DNA of 64,000 nt from Bacillus spizizenii TU-B-10. GTDB taxonomy: Bacteria; Bacillota; Bacilli; Bacillales; Bacillaceae. Under the pieces are notes generated by a model. It worked only from the letters and a program-made list of their open reading frames with translations, made no database searches and was not told the origin of the DNA. The translations under genes and the position numbers were made by a program. The stretch spans positions 3,762,857 through 3,826,856 of the forward strand of contig NC_016047.1 in assembly GCF_000227465.1 (NCBI RefSeq), written 5' to 3'. Below, one piece after another: positions 47,999 through 56,793 of the stretch (its first letter is position 1; each line of letters begins with the position of its first letter).

Positions 47999-48667
47999 CG
48001 AGCGTTTTCGATACACGACATAGCTTCGTGTCAAATACTTGAGTGGCAGACTGAACACGTGTACCAATCTCGTAAACGGCCACAGGATAAAAACGACGTA
48101 TCCTATCATGATATGAAGCTTAAACCATAGCGGGACACTCTCCATCAAAGAGGCGTCAGGGCTGAACAAAAAGATCTCCCTGAACCACGGCCCGACTGTT
48201 GTCCTGTAATCAAATCCTTTCGAATCAATGTTCAGAAACGTGGCGGCAACGCCTGACAGCAGCATGAACAGCAGCAGGATGAGGATAAGGATATCCGATG
48301 GCGAGCTGGTGTTGCGGATTCTTTTGTCAAACAGCCTTCTGTACGTCAGGATGAAAAGTCCGGTACATGCCACAATCCCCGCCGGCAGGCCTGCGCCAAT
48401 TGCCATTTTGTGATAAGCATGCTCTGAAATGCCAATGGAGGTGTACACAGCTTCCGGGATCAGAATTCCCATGAGATGCCCGCCGATAACGCACAGCATA
48501 CCCCAGTGAAAAAGTGTGCTGCCCGCAACGAGTTTTTTCTTTTCTAATAGCTCGCTGGATTTCGCCGTCCAGCCAAATTGGTCATGCTGATAGCGGTAAA
48601 TATGGCCGCCGATAAAGATTGTCATTACAATGTATGGCATCACGCCCCACAGGATTTGCCCGCTCAT
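47996..48667 (-). CDS. narI: Respiratory nitrate reductase gamma subunit (cytochrome b)
   Basis: NarI anchors NarGH to the membrane and takes electrons from menaquinol through two b hemes. The 223-residue protein has five membrane helices, with His residues in helix 2 (GMLCVIGGHLMG) and helix 5 (WFKLHIMIGY, LVHVFSLP) as the heme ligands. Its ATG overlaps the narJ stop by 4 nt. It is the last gene of narGHJI. Confidence 0.97.
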   Translation of the reverse strand: MSGQILWGVMPYIVMTIFIGGHIYRYQHDQFGWTAKSSELLEKKKLVAGSTLFHWGMLCVIGGHLMGILIPEAVYTSIGISEHAYHKMAIGAGLPAGIVACTGLFILTYRRLFDKRIRNTSSPSDILILILLLFMLLSGVAATFLNIDSKGFDYRTTVGPWFREIFLFSPDASLMESVPLWFKLHIMIGYVVFILWPFTRLVHVFSLPLKYLTRSYVVYRKRS

Positions 48668-49218
48668 GCCTGAACAGCCCCTTCAATGCTTTCACGTACG
48701 CCGATGTTTTCCAGCGCGGCCAGTAGCACGTATAGCAGCTCCGCATATATGCTGTCATTTTTTTCAAGGCGGGATGCCAGCTCCCTCACATTAGACAGAT
48801 ATTTCTCAAACACGCTTCTCGCTGCTTCAATCTCTGCAACCGCGGAAAATTCCAGCATAAACGGCAGATAATCAGGCAGCTCTTTCTCTGTCGGCAGGAA
48901 ACCGGATTGCTGGTACGTGCTTTTTAAATGCAGTAATTCAATCCCGCGTTCCCTTTGCTCGCCTGAGTTAAAGTAAGTGACGTACATATTCGTTTTTTTC
49001 CCGAAGTCGAACGTATAGACATAGTGTTCAATCAGTGCTTCTTGAGAAAAGCTGGCTGACGCTTCGAAAAAGTGCAGCAGCTTCTCCCGGATTTGCTGGT
49101 TGCTGATTTCATGGATAAGAGCCTTCCAATCGGGAAGCTCGGCTCTCCACTCTTCATCCGGATAGGAAAGAAGACAGGAAAGAGCGGAGAACGTGATTTG
49201 CCGGTCTGTGGTGTTCAT
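48664..49218 (-). CDS. narJ: Nitrate reductase assembly chaperone NarJ
   Basis: NarJ is a cytoplasmic chaperone that inserts the molybdenum cofactor into NarG and holds the complex until NarI is ready. The 184-residue all-helical protein has the TorD/NarJ family pattern with FGKKTNMYVTYFNSGEQRERG near residues 71-90 and PDYLPFMLEF near 114-123. It starts with ATG after GAGGTG. Order G-H-J-I is the usual one. Confidence 0.96.
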   Translation of the reverse strand: MNTTDRQITFSALSCLLSYPDEEWRAELPDWKALIHEISNQQIREKLLHFFEASASFSQEALIEHYVYTFDFGKKTNMYVTYFNSGEQRERGIELLHLKSTYQQSGFLPTEKELPDYLPFMLEFSAVAEIEAARSVFEKYLSNVRELASRLEKNDSIYAELLYVLLAALENIGVRESIEGAVQA

Positions 49219-49243
49219 CTTGTTACACCTCGTTTATCAAAAG

Positions 49244-50707
49244 TTACAAACAAGAGCCGGGGCCGCCTGAAAATGATAAGCCGCAGCTCCCTTGTTCAGC
49301 GTATAAATCAGACACTTCTTCTCGGTGGCTGCTCGGAATTACAAAGCGGTCATCATATTTGGCAATCGCAAGCAGCCGATACATGTCTTCAATTTGCTGT
49401 TCTGTTAAGCCGACACTGGAGATCAGTGCCGGGTCGATGGATTTATTCGTCTGGACTGCTCTCATATACTGGCGCATGACAGACATTTTCTTTAACGTTG
49501 ACCGAATATGATCCGTATCACCGGCCGTTAATAGCTGCGCCAAATAGTCAATTGGAATTCTCATTTGGTCGATAGCCGGAAAAATATCTTCCGCAGATTG
49601 CTGGCTGCCTTTTCCTTCAAAGAGATTCATAATCGGGCTCAGCGGCGGAATGTACCAAACCATCGGCAGCGTACGATACTCAGGATGAAGCGGCAGCGCA
49701 ATCTTCCAGTCGATGATCATTTTATAGATCGGCGATTGCTGTGCAGCCTCTATCCACTCAGCCGGGATGCCTTGTTCTTTTGCCAGTTTGGCAACCTCAG
49801 GGTCCTTCGGATCAAGAAAAACGTCCAATTGGGAATGGTAGAGATCCTTTTCATTTTCAACAGATGCCGCTTCCTCCACTTTGTCCGCGTCGTACAGCAT
49901 GACGCCGAGATAGCGGATTCTACCTACACAGGTTTCGGAGCAGATGGTCGGCAGTCCCGCCTCCAAGCGCGGAAAACAGAGGGTGCATTTTTCCGCTTTG
50001 TTCGTTTGCCAGTTAAAATAGACTTTTTTATAAGGGCAGGATGAGACACAATATCTCCATGAACGGCATGCGTTTTGATCCACAAGCACAATGCCGTCTT
50101 CCTCGCGTTTGTACATGGCGCCGGACGGACAAGAGGAAACGCACGCCGGGTTGATGCAGTGCTCACAAATACGCGGCAGATACATCATAAAGACCTCATC
50201 GAATTCTGTTTTGATCGATTCCTCCATCTTTTGCACGTTTGGGTCCTCAAGCCCCGTAATGTGGCCGCCTGCAAGATCATCCTCCCAGTTCGGGCCCCAT
50301 TCGATATTCATGAAATCCCCCGTCAAGGATGATTTCGGGCGCGCCACAGGCTGGTGCTTTTTCTGTGGGCTGTTTGTTAATGTTTCATAATCATAGTTCC
50401 AAGGTTCATAGTAATCATCAATCGACGGCTGATTCGGGTTATAGAAAAGGCCAGCAAGCCGATTGGTTTTCGGGCCTGATTTCAGCTCGAGCTTTCCTTT
50501 TTTCAATGTCCAGCCGCCTTTATATTTGTCCTGGTCCTCCCATTGCTTCGGGTAGCCGATGCCCGGCTTTGTTTCTACATTATTAAAGTACATATATTCC
50601 GCACCGGCACGGTTTGTCCACGTGTTTTTGCAGGTAACGCTGCACGTGTGGCAGCCGATGCATTTATCCAAGTTCATGACCATACCGATTTGCGCTTTAA
50701 TCTTCAA
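49244..50707 (-). CDS. narH: Respiratory nitrate reductase beta subunit (iron-sulfur)
   Basis: NarH carries electrons from NarI to NarG. The 487-residue protein has four cysteine clusters: CIGCHTCSVTC near residue 16, CEHCINPACVSSC near 182, CRSWRYCVSSC near 215 (a Trp replaces one Cys, the sign of a 3Fe-4S cluster) and CTLCFPR with CSETC near 242-260. The start is TTG 50707, 9 nt after a GGAGG that lies in the last narG codons, so the genes overlap by 11 nt. The Cys near the end (GSCG) is not part of a cluster. Confidence 0.97.
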   Translation of the reverse strand: MKIKAQIGMVMNLDKCIGCHTCSVTCKNTWTNRAGAEYMYFNNVETKPGIGYPKQWEDQDKYKGGWTLKKGKLELKSGPKTNRLAGLFYNPNQPSIDDYYEPWNYDYETLTNSPQKKHQPVARPKSSLTGDFMNIEWGPNWEDDLAGGHITGLEDPNVQKMEESIKTEFDEVFMMYLPRICEHCINPACVSSCPSGAMYKREEDGIVLVDQNACRSWRYCVSSCPYKKVYFNWQTNKAEKCTLCFPRLEAGLPTICSETCVGRIRYLGVMLYDADKVEEAASVENEKDLYHSQLDVFLDPKDPEVAKLAKEQGIPAEWIEAAQQSPIYKMIIDWKIALPLHPEYRTLPMVWYIPPLSPIMNLFEGKGSQQSAEDIFPAIDQMRIPIDYLAQLLTAGDTDHIRSTLKKMSVMRQYMRAVQTNKSIDPALISSVGLTEQQIEDMYRLLAIAKYDDRFVIPSSHREEVSDLYAEQGSCGLSFSGGPGSCL

Positions 50708-53700
50708 GCCAATCGACCTCCTTCAGCTTGCGGATGACGACGTTCAGGTCGCGCTGATTCCCTGTTGGACCGTAATAGTTAAAGCCGTAGCTGAGCTGGG
50801 CATAGCCCCCGATCATCTGAGTCGGCTTGACGTGTATCCTTGTCGGGCTGTTATGGGTGCCTCCTCGGTTATTCGTTAGTTTTGTGCCGGGCACGTTGAT
50901 GTGGCGGTCCTGGGCATGATGCATAAACGCCATTCCTTTAGGAATCCGGTGAGACAAAACCGCTCTTGCGACGACAACACCATTTCTGTTAAAGCATTCA
51001 ATCCAATCGTTATCTTTGATATCTGTGTCCTCTGCATCATCTTTATTCATCCACACAGTCGGCCCTCCGCGGAATAGCGTCAGCATCGGCAAAGAATCAA
51101 AATACATGCTGTGGACAGACCATTTATTATGCGGCGTCAAATAATTGAGGACGATTTCTTTGCCCTCTTGATCAGGCCGCTTGCTCAGAAACGGACGATG
51201 CTGGAGGATCGGTTTAAATGTCGCCATTGTTTCACCGAATTCCATCATCAGTTCATGATCGACATAATAAGATTGCCTTCCGGTCAGTGTTCGCCACGGG
51301 ATTAATTTTTCTACGTTCGTTGTAAACGGCGAGTACCTGCGTCCGCCTTTTTCTGAGCCTGTAAATGCCGGAGACGTGATGACCGTTTTCGGCTGGGCTG
51401 TAATTTGCTCGAACGTAAAGCATTCTTCCTCCCGTTCTTCCGCCAGGTCTTTCAGCTTCAGGTTTGTGATGTCTTCAAGTGATTCCCATGCTTTCACGGC
51501 GACTTTTCCATTTGAAGTGGACGAAAGGGTTAAAATCGCTTCTGCCGCCTGCTTTGCTTCACTTATATTCGGACATCCCTTTGCAACGCTGTCCGAGGTG
51601 ATTTCTCCCAGTCTCTTTTTGAGTGATTCATATTCATCGGCTATCGACCAGCTCATCCCTTTTGTGCCGCTCGGTTTTAAACCGGCCTGAGGTCCGAGCG
51701 CGGTCATTTTATGAAAAATGTGCTTGTAATCCCGTTCAACGACTTGGATGTTCGGCATCGTTTTTCCCGGAATGGCTTCACATTCACCCCTGCTCCAGTC
51801 ATTGATTTTGCCGAACGGCTGGGCCAATTCCTGCATGGTGTCATGGAGGAGCGGTGTCGCTACAACTTCTTTCACCGGCTCCATATCGACTTCTTCTGCC
51901 AGATCAGAAACGGATTTTGACAGTGCTTTAAAAATATCCCAGTCTGACTTCGATTCCCACGGAGCCGAGATCGCCGGAGCAAAAGGATGAATGAACGGGT
52001 GCATATCTGTGCTGCTGAGATCGTGTTTTTCATACCATGTCGCCGCCGGCAGCACGATATCGGAATACAGCGCCGTACCGGCCATTCGAAAATCGAGATT
52101 GATTAACAAGTCGAGCTTTCCTTCCGGTGCCTGCTCCCTCCAATTGATTTCTTCAGGGCGGATGCTGTCGCTGTCGTCATTCATCAAGCCATTCGTCGTC
52201 CCCAGCAGGTGCTTGAGAAAATATTCATGCCCTTTTCCTGAGCTGGAAATCAGATTTGCCCGCCATACAAAGAGATTTCTTGGGAAATTCACTTCATTGT
52301 CAGGATCTTCAATTGCAAATTTCAGCTTTTTCTCTTGAAGCTGTGAGGCCACGTACGCACCAACGTCTTCAGGTGTTGTTGCACCCGCTTTTTCAGCTTC
52401 TTTGTACAGATCAATGCCATTTTGATTGAACGTCGGATAAGACGGCAGCCACCCTAATCGCGCTGCCAGCACATTGTAATCGGCGTGATGCTTGTAGCGG
52501 GATGAAGCAGCGATCGGTGAAGCCAAGTCACTGATCGGCTGGTCCTCGTAACGCCACTGGTCTGTCGCAAAGTAGAAAAATGAGGTGCCGTTTTGCAGCT
52601 TGGGCACGCCCTCCCAGTCCTTTGCATTTGCAATCGTCTGCCACCCTTCAGCAGGACGGAGCTTTTCCTGCCCCACATAATGGGCCCAGCCTCCGCCGTT
52701 TACGCCTTGGGCGCCTACCAGTAATACGAGATTTAACACTGCCCGGTAGATCGTGTCGGAGTTGAACCAGTGGTTAATCCCCGCCCCTACGATAATCATG
52801 GATCGGCCGTCTGTATCGATCGCATTTTGGGCAAACTCTCTGGCTATCTTAATGACGGCTTCTTTTTTGATTCCTGTCATCTGTTCCTGCCAGGCAGGTG
52901 TGAACGGCTCAGGATCATCATAAGAGACAGCTGATTGTTCGCCGAAGCCTCGGTTCACGCCGTAGTTGGCCAGTATCAAGTCAAACACGGTCGTGACACA
53001 AACCTCTTCGCCGTTCAGGTTCAGTTTTTTTATAGGAAGATCCCGCTCAAGCACTTTGTTTCCGTCATTTGAAAAATATGGGATGCGCACCGTGCCGATT
53101 TCGTCCTCTATTCCCAGCACAGAGAGACGGGGTTCAATCGGGTCCCCGGTTTCTTCATCGATCATGTGCAGGTTCCATTTCTGCTGTCCGTCCCAGCGGG
53201 AGCCCATTGTCCCTTGCGGTATGGCAAATGCGCTTGTCTGTTCATTCCAGACCGCAGGCTTCCACTGATCATGCTTTGTCTGCCGCCCGATGTCTTTCGC
53301 ATGCAGAAAACGCCCCGCTGTGTATACGCCATTTTCTTTTGACAGGGTGACGAAGAACGGAAAATCCGTGTATTGCTTTGCGTACTCAATGAAACGTTCC
53401 GTCTCTTGGTTCACGTAAAATTCCTGTAAAATGACGTGGCCCATCGCCATCGCAAGCGCACCGTCAGTCCCTTGGCGGATACTCAGCCAGTCATCCGCGA
53501 ACTTTGAGGATTCCGCAAAATCCGGACTGATCGAAATGACTTTAGCGCCTTTATAGCGGGCTTCCGCCAAAAAATGCGCGTCAGGCGTTCTCGTTAACGG
53601 AACGTTGGAGCCCCATGTGATGATATAGCCTGAATTGTACCAATCACTGCTTTCCGGAACGTCCGTCTGGTCCCCCCAAATTTGCGGGGACGCCGGAGGA

Positions 53701-54383
53701 AGATCCGCATACCAGTCATAAAAGCTGAGCATAGGGCCGCCGATTAAAGACATAAAACGGGAGCCTGACGCGTGGCTGATCATGGACATGGCCGGAATCG
53801 GGGAAAAGCCGACGTTCCGGTCAGGCCCGTATTTCATGACTGTATAGAGCAGAGAGGCTGAAATCAGCTTCAGCACCTCCGGCCATTCAGCGCGTACAAA
53901 ACCGCCTTTCCCTCTCGCCTGTTTATAGGACTTTGCTTTTTCAGGATTTTCAACGATCGATTTCCAAGCATCCAATGGATTTTGATGGGCCTGCAGTGCT
54001 TCCCGCCATAAATTGATCAGCACACCGCGCACGTATGGATATTTCACACGGAGCGGGCTGTAGATGTACCATGAAAAACTTGCCCCCCGCGGACAGCCCC
54101 TCGGTTCGAAATCAGGCATATCCGGGCCTGTTGATGGATAATTCAAGTTTTGTCCTTCCCACGTGACAATTCCGTTTTTCACATAAATATTCCAGCTGCA
54201 GGACCCCGTGCAGTTGACGCCGTGGGTGGAGCGAACGACTTTGTCGTACTGCCATCTGTTTCTGTATACATTCTCCCAATCGCGATCTTCGCGGGTGGTT
54301 TGGCTATGTTTATTTGAATGGTGTTCTATAGGAGAGAAATAGTTCAATCTCCTAAACAACGGACTCATTTTCTTTTTCTTCAT
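50697..54383 (-). CDS. narG: Respiratory nitrate reductase alpha subunit
   Basis: NarG reduces nitrate to nitrite at a bis-MGD molybdenum centre. The 1228-residue protein has the N-terminal His and Cys motif THGVNCTGSCSW near residues 53-64, which binds the FS0 4Fe-4S cluster, and the molybdenum-ligand Asp region (YNSGYIITWGSNVPLTRTPDAHF near 246-268). It has no twin-arginine signal peptide of the usual type, as expected for a cytoplasm-facing NarG. Start ATG 54383 after AAGGAG. An FNR-box promoter lies upstream. Confidence 0.98.
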   Translation of the reverse strand: MKKKKMSPLFRRLNYFSPIEHHSNKHSQTTREDRDWENVYRNRWQYDKVVRSTHGVNCTGSCSWNIYVKNGIVTWEGQNLNYPSTGPDMPDFEPRGCPRGASFSWYIYSPLRVKYPYVRGVLINLWREALQAHQNPLDAWKSIVENPEKAKSYKQARGKGGFVRAEWPEVLKLISASLLYTVMKYGPDRNVGFSPIPAMSMISHASGSRFMSLIGGPMLSFYDWYADLPPASPQIWGDQTDVPESSDWYNSGYIITWGSNVPLTRTPDAHFLAEARYKGAKVISISPDFAESSKFADDWLSIRQGTDGALAMAMGHVILQEFYVNQETERFIEYAKQYTDFPFFVTLSKENGVYTAGRFLHAKDIGRQTKHDQWKPAVWNEQTSAFAIPQGTMGSRWDGQQKWNLHMIDEETGDPIEPRLSVLGIEDEIGTVRIPYFSNDGNKVLERDLPIKKLNLNGEEVCVTTVFDLILANYGVNRGFGEQSAVSYDDPEPFTPAWQEQMTGIKKEAVIKIAREFAQNAIDTDGRSMIIVGAGINHWFNSDTIYRAVLNLVLLVGAQGVNGGGWAHYVGQEKLRPAEGWQTIANAKDWEGVPKLQNGTSFFYFATDQWRYEDQPISDLASPIAASSRYKHHADYNVLAARLGWLPSYPTFNQNGIDLYKEAEKAGATTPEDVGAYVASQLQEKKLKFAIEDPDNEVNFPRNLFVWRANLISSSGKGHEYFLKHLLGTTNGLMNDDSDSIRPEEINWREQAPEGKLDLLINLDFRMAGTALYSDIVLPAATWYEKHDLSSTDMHPFIHPFAPAISAPWESKSDWDIFKALSKSVSDLAEEVDMEPVKEVVATPLLHDTMQELAQPFGKINDWSRGECEAIPGKTMPNIQVVERDYKHIFHKMTALGPQAGLKPSGTKGMSWSIADEYESLKKRLGEITSDSVAKGCPNISEAKQAAEAILTLSSTSNGKVAVKAWESLEDITNLKLKDLAEEREEECFTFEQITAQPKTVITSPAFTGSEKGGRRYSPFTTNVEKLIPWRTLTGRQSYYVDHELMMEFGETMATFKPILQHRPFLSKRPDQEGKEIVLNYLTPHNKWSVHSMYFDSLPMLTLFRGGPTVWMNKDDAEDTDIKDNDWIECFNRNGVVVARAVLSHRIPKGMAFMHHAQDRHINVPGTKLTNNRGGTHNSPTRIHVKPTQMIGGYAQLSYGFNYYGPTGNQRDLNVVIRKLKEVDWLED

Positions 54384-54421
54384 GAGAGTTCACTCCTTCC
54401 GAGTCAGGTGATGCTAAGTTC

Positions 54422-54464
54422 ACTATAAACAGAGACAGCGTGTTTCCTTGTGAACTATGTCACA
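54422..54464 (-). promoter_or_regulatory. FNR-dependent narG promoter
   Basis: A perfect FNR box TGTGA-N6-TCACA (54449-54464) is followed on the minus strand after exactly 21 nt by the -10 TATAGT (54422-54427). No -35 is present, as expected for a class II activated promoter with the box near -41. Confidence 0.85.
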
Positions 54465-54528
54465 CACTTTGCTTTTTTCACAAAATGTTCACATAAAGGA
54501 GAAGGAAGGGCTTTCACAGCATGTGATG

Positions 54529-54570
54529 AAGGCGGCGTTCAGGCAGGACGCCTGAGTCATTAGCCGCCTT
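54529..54570. repeat. Compound inverted repeat between arfM and narG
   Basis: An outer stem AAGGCGGC (54529-54536)/GCCGCCTT (54563-54570) encloses an inner one, TTCAGGC/GCCTGA. GC-rich, no T-run. Its role is unknown; it lies between the arfM terminator and the narG FNR box. Confidence 0.6.
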
Positions 54571-54583
54571 TCATTCAAAGATC

Positions 54584-54611
54584 AAAAAAACCGGCTCTGT
54601 TTAAGAACCGG
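54584..54611 (-). terminator. arfM terminator
   Basis: The stem CCGGTTCT/AGAGCCGG with a T7 run on the minus strand overlaps the arfM stop codon. Confidence 0.85.
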
Positions 54612-55077
54612 GCTCGGCATTTTCATCCTGTGATGTGTGCAGATAACGCAAAAATAATTGATAGGAACAAAAGACATTTTGCTGAAGCATGCCCAAAAAA
54701 TTCATTTGCAGCTGCGGATTGTAAGACATCATTTTTTTAAATGTGCAGTAAGGGATATTGAGAATCAGAATGTCTGAAGTGGCATTGACTGAGATAAAAG
54801 GCGATAAATACAGCCCGCCTTTTTCATCAATCGGAAACACATCGCCTTTTTCCCACAGCGCAACGGTTTTCGATCCTTCAGGGAGCCTGCTGTCCATAAA
54901 ACGGACACTGCCTTTTAATACAATATAAACGGATTGAGAATGAAGAAAGGATGGAGACTGCTCAGATGTTCCGCGGATAAACGTCCCGTTTTTCAGCAAG
55001 GTTTCGACAATGGATAGAGGCACTTCATTAAACATAGGAAGTTGTTTCAGAAATAATAAATAGTCACACTGATTCAT
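54601..55077 (-). CDS. arfM: Anaerobic respiration modulator ArfM
   Basis: ArfM (YwiD) is reported to modulate anaerobic genes in B. subtilis. The 158-residue protein looks like a cyclic-nucleotide-binding beta-roll domain (SVYIVLKGSVRFMDSRLPEGSK, then GDVFPIDEKGG) without the helix-turn-helix of CRP/FNR proteins, and without FNR cysteines. The start ATG 55077 follows AGGAGG and lies 24 nt after the predicted start site; the longer frame would start upstream of the promoter. It has an FNR box promoter. Confidence 0.85.
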   Translation of the reverse strand: MNQCDYLLFLKQLPMFNEVPLSIVETLLKNGTFIRGTSEQSPSFLHSQSVYIVLKGSVRFMDSRLPEGSKTVALWEKGDVFPIDEKGGLYLSPFISVNATSDILILNIPYCTFKKMMSYNPQLQMNFLGMLQQNVFCSYQLFLRYLHTSQDENAEPGS

Positions 55078-55107
55078 AGGAAAGCCTCCTGTGCTAAGGA
55101 TAGCTTT

Positions 55108-55150
55108 AGTGTAGCTCGATTGAGCCTGTACAGCAGTGATGTATTTCACA
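55108..55150. promoter_or_regulatory. FNR box shared by arfM and ywiC
   Basis: TGTGA-N6-TCACT (minus strand, 55135-55150, one mismatch from the FNR box) is followed after 21 nt by TACACT (55108-55113), the arfM -10. On the + strand the site lies upstream of ywiC, whose only good -10 is TATAAT at 55193-55198, not at 21 nt spacing. Confidence 0.8.
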
Positions 55151-55220
55151 GCCTGTATGATGAATGTCACTTATCGGGAGGATGACTGCATCTATAATGA
55201 AATAAAAAAGGAGGATTTCG

Positions 55221-55940
55221 ATGAAGGCGCTGATTCCGAAGCAGCACGGCGCATGGGCAATGCTGCTGATTCCATTTTTACTCGGGATGATCAAGGGAGG
55301 CCCCGTTTTCTGGCATATTCCGCTCTTCTTAGGCTGGCTTTTCCTTTACTTGGCAGTTTATCCCATCACGCTTGCTTTGAAAAAGAGGCAGATCAAATCC
55401 TATCAAAAGTGGATATATTATTACAGTGTTCCGGCCTGCTGTTTTTTGATTATTCCTGTCTTTCATAAGCCGCCGCTCATCTGGGTTGGCGTTTCTTTAT
55501 TGCCGCTGTTCCTCATTCATATGTATTATGCCCGCCGAAAAAACGAACGGGCGCTAGTGAACGATATTGCGGGTGTCTTGTTCTTTTGTTCAGGCGGGCT
55601 TGCGAGCTGCTGGCTGGGGACGGGAACCCTTGACGGCTGGGCTTGGTTTATTTTTTCTCAATCTGCTTTATTTTTTATCGGAAGTTCCTTTTATGTGAAG
55701 TCGGTGATCCGGGAGAGAAAAAACAGCGTATTTGCATACTGGTCATGGGGATACCATCTGCTGCTCCCCTTTCTATCCGCTCTTCTCGGAGCAGGATGGG
55801 CATTTCTTGCTTTTATCCCAAGCAGTTTGCGGGCATGGTTTTTTCACGGAAGGGACTGGCCCGCGAAAACGATCGGCATTCTAGAAATCGTGAATGCTTG
55901 CTTCTTTTTTGCCGTCATTTGTATGTTTATCACTAGATAA
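55221..55940 (+). CDS. ywiC: YwiC-like membrane protein
   Basis: The 239-residue protein has seven to eight membrane helices and the family motif PKQHGAWAML near residues 6-15, followed by basic loops (KKRQIKS, ARRKNERALVNDIAG). YwiC-like proteins have no known activity; they are remote from UbiA prenyltransferases in the spacing of basic loops, but the Asp-rich motif of those enzymes is not present. It starts with ATG after AAGGAGG. Position in the nitrate island suggests a role in anaerobic growth, which is inference. Confidence 0.85.
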   Translation: MKALIPKQHGAWAMLLIPFLLGMIKGGPVFWHIPLFLGWLFLYLAVYPITLALKKRQIKSYQKWIYYYSVPACCFLIIPVFHKPPLIWVGVSLLPLFLIHMYYARRKNERALVNDIAGVLFFCSGGLASCWLGTGTLDGWAWFIFSQSALFFIGSSFYVKSVIRERKNSVFAYWSWGYHLLLPFLSALLGAGWAFLAFIPSSLRAWFFHGRDWPAKTIGILEIVNACFFFAVICMFITR

Positions 55941-55974
55941 AAAACCAAGGACCGCCGGCGGTCCTTGGTTTTTT
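55940..55974. terminator. Bidirectional terminator ywiC/fnr
   Basis: The stem AAAACCAAGGACCGCC/GGCGGTCCTTGGTTTT lies between convergent genes and overlaps the ywiC stop. Confidence 0.93.
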
Positions 55975-56690
55975 CAGTCAATATTGCAAATCTCCAGCGG
56001 ACAGTTTTCACACTCGATCTCGCATCGCAAATAGTCCCGCTTGTGCAAAATAATTTTTCCGGATTCTTCTATCGAAATCACCCCTTGTTTGCGGAGGTCC
56101 CCCAGCATACGGTTGACGCTTTCCCTTGCCGCTGCGCAAAACTTTGCCAAATCTTGATTTGTCAGCACAATGTTAATCAGAATGCCATCGCTTCGTTCCA
56201 CACCGTAGCTGTTTGATAAGCGGATAAGGGTGGAGTAGAGCGCCCCCTTTTTGCCGTGAAGAAGCAGATCCCTTATTTTGGACTGGATTTTCCGGAGGTG
56301 AGTGCTCATCCATTTCATAAATTCAAATGTCAAAGCACCGTTTTGGATTAATTCCTTTTCCAGCTTGTTTTTATTAATGACGAGCACCTCGCCATCCTCT
56401 AGCACTTTTGCACTGAGCATATATCTCGGCTCTTCAGTGAAAAGTGTTAATTCCCCGACGATATCATGCTTTTGGCAGATTCTAAGTGTCAGGTCTTTTC
56501 CGTCAGATGTCAGCTTGCCGATTTCAATGAGTCCTGATTGAATCAGATAAAGCTCTTCTGCATCCATTCCTTCCCGAAACAAATACGTGTGTTTTTCCAT
56601 TTTTCTTTTCGTACTAATCGATTCCAGCAATTCATGCAGATCGCTGGAAATAAGATCACTATCAGATGGTCGAACAGAGAGAAAATTCAT
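55974..56690 (-). CDS. fnr: Anaerobic regulator Fnr
   Basis: Fnr activates nitrate-respiration genes when its 4Fe-4S cluster is present at low oxygen. The 238-residue CRP-family protein has the beta-roll sensor (about 30-130), a dimer helix (about 115-145) and a helix-turn-helix (TNQDLAKFCAAARESVNRML near 172-191). The cluster ligands known for the Bacillus form, Cys227, Cys230 and Cys235 at the C-terminus plus Asp141, are all present. Start ATG 56690 after GAGGTGAG. It follows narK with a weak terminator and its own promoter region. Confidence 0.97.
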   Translation of the reverse strand: MNFLSVRPSDSDLISSDLHELLESISTKRKMEKHTYLFREGMDAEELYLIQSGLIEIGKLTSDGKDLTLRICQKHDIVGELTLFTEEPRYMLSAKVLEDGEVLVINKNKLEKELIQNGALTFEFMKWMSTHLRKIQSKIRDLLLHGKKGALYSTLIRLSNSYGVERSDGILINIVLTNQDLAKFCAAARESVNRMLGDLRKQGVISIEESGKIILHKRDYLRCEIECENCPLEICNID

Positions 56691-56707
56691 GAGCTCACCT
56701 CGAAGAA

Positions 56708-56736
56708 AGTCACGTTGTGTATTTATTGTAACGTGA
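56708..56736 (-). promoter_or_regulatory. Inverted repeat at the fnr promoter
   Basis: TCACGTT-N13-AACGTGA (56710-56736) surrounds a TACAAT -10 (56725-56730) on the minus strand. There is no good -35, consistent with an activated promoter. In B. subtilis the fnr promoter needs ResD. Confidence 0.55.
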
Positions 56737-56755
56737 ATTGATTTGCACCCATCCA

Positions 56756-56793
56756 GAAAAAACTAACAATCTTGTGAATGCCCAGTGTTAGTT
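56756..56793 (-). terminator. narK terminator
   Basis: The stem AACTAACA/TGTTAGTT with a T-run on the minus strand overlaps the narK stop codon. It probably leaks, since narK and fnr are known to form a dicistronic message. Confidence 0.7.

Noticed and set aside
47394-48083. 229-codon minus-strand frame overlapping the YitT-like gene and narI
   Set aside because: It uses another frame through two recognisable genes and the narI terminator; the YitT-like frame has a better SD and membrane-protein pattern.
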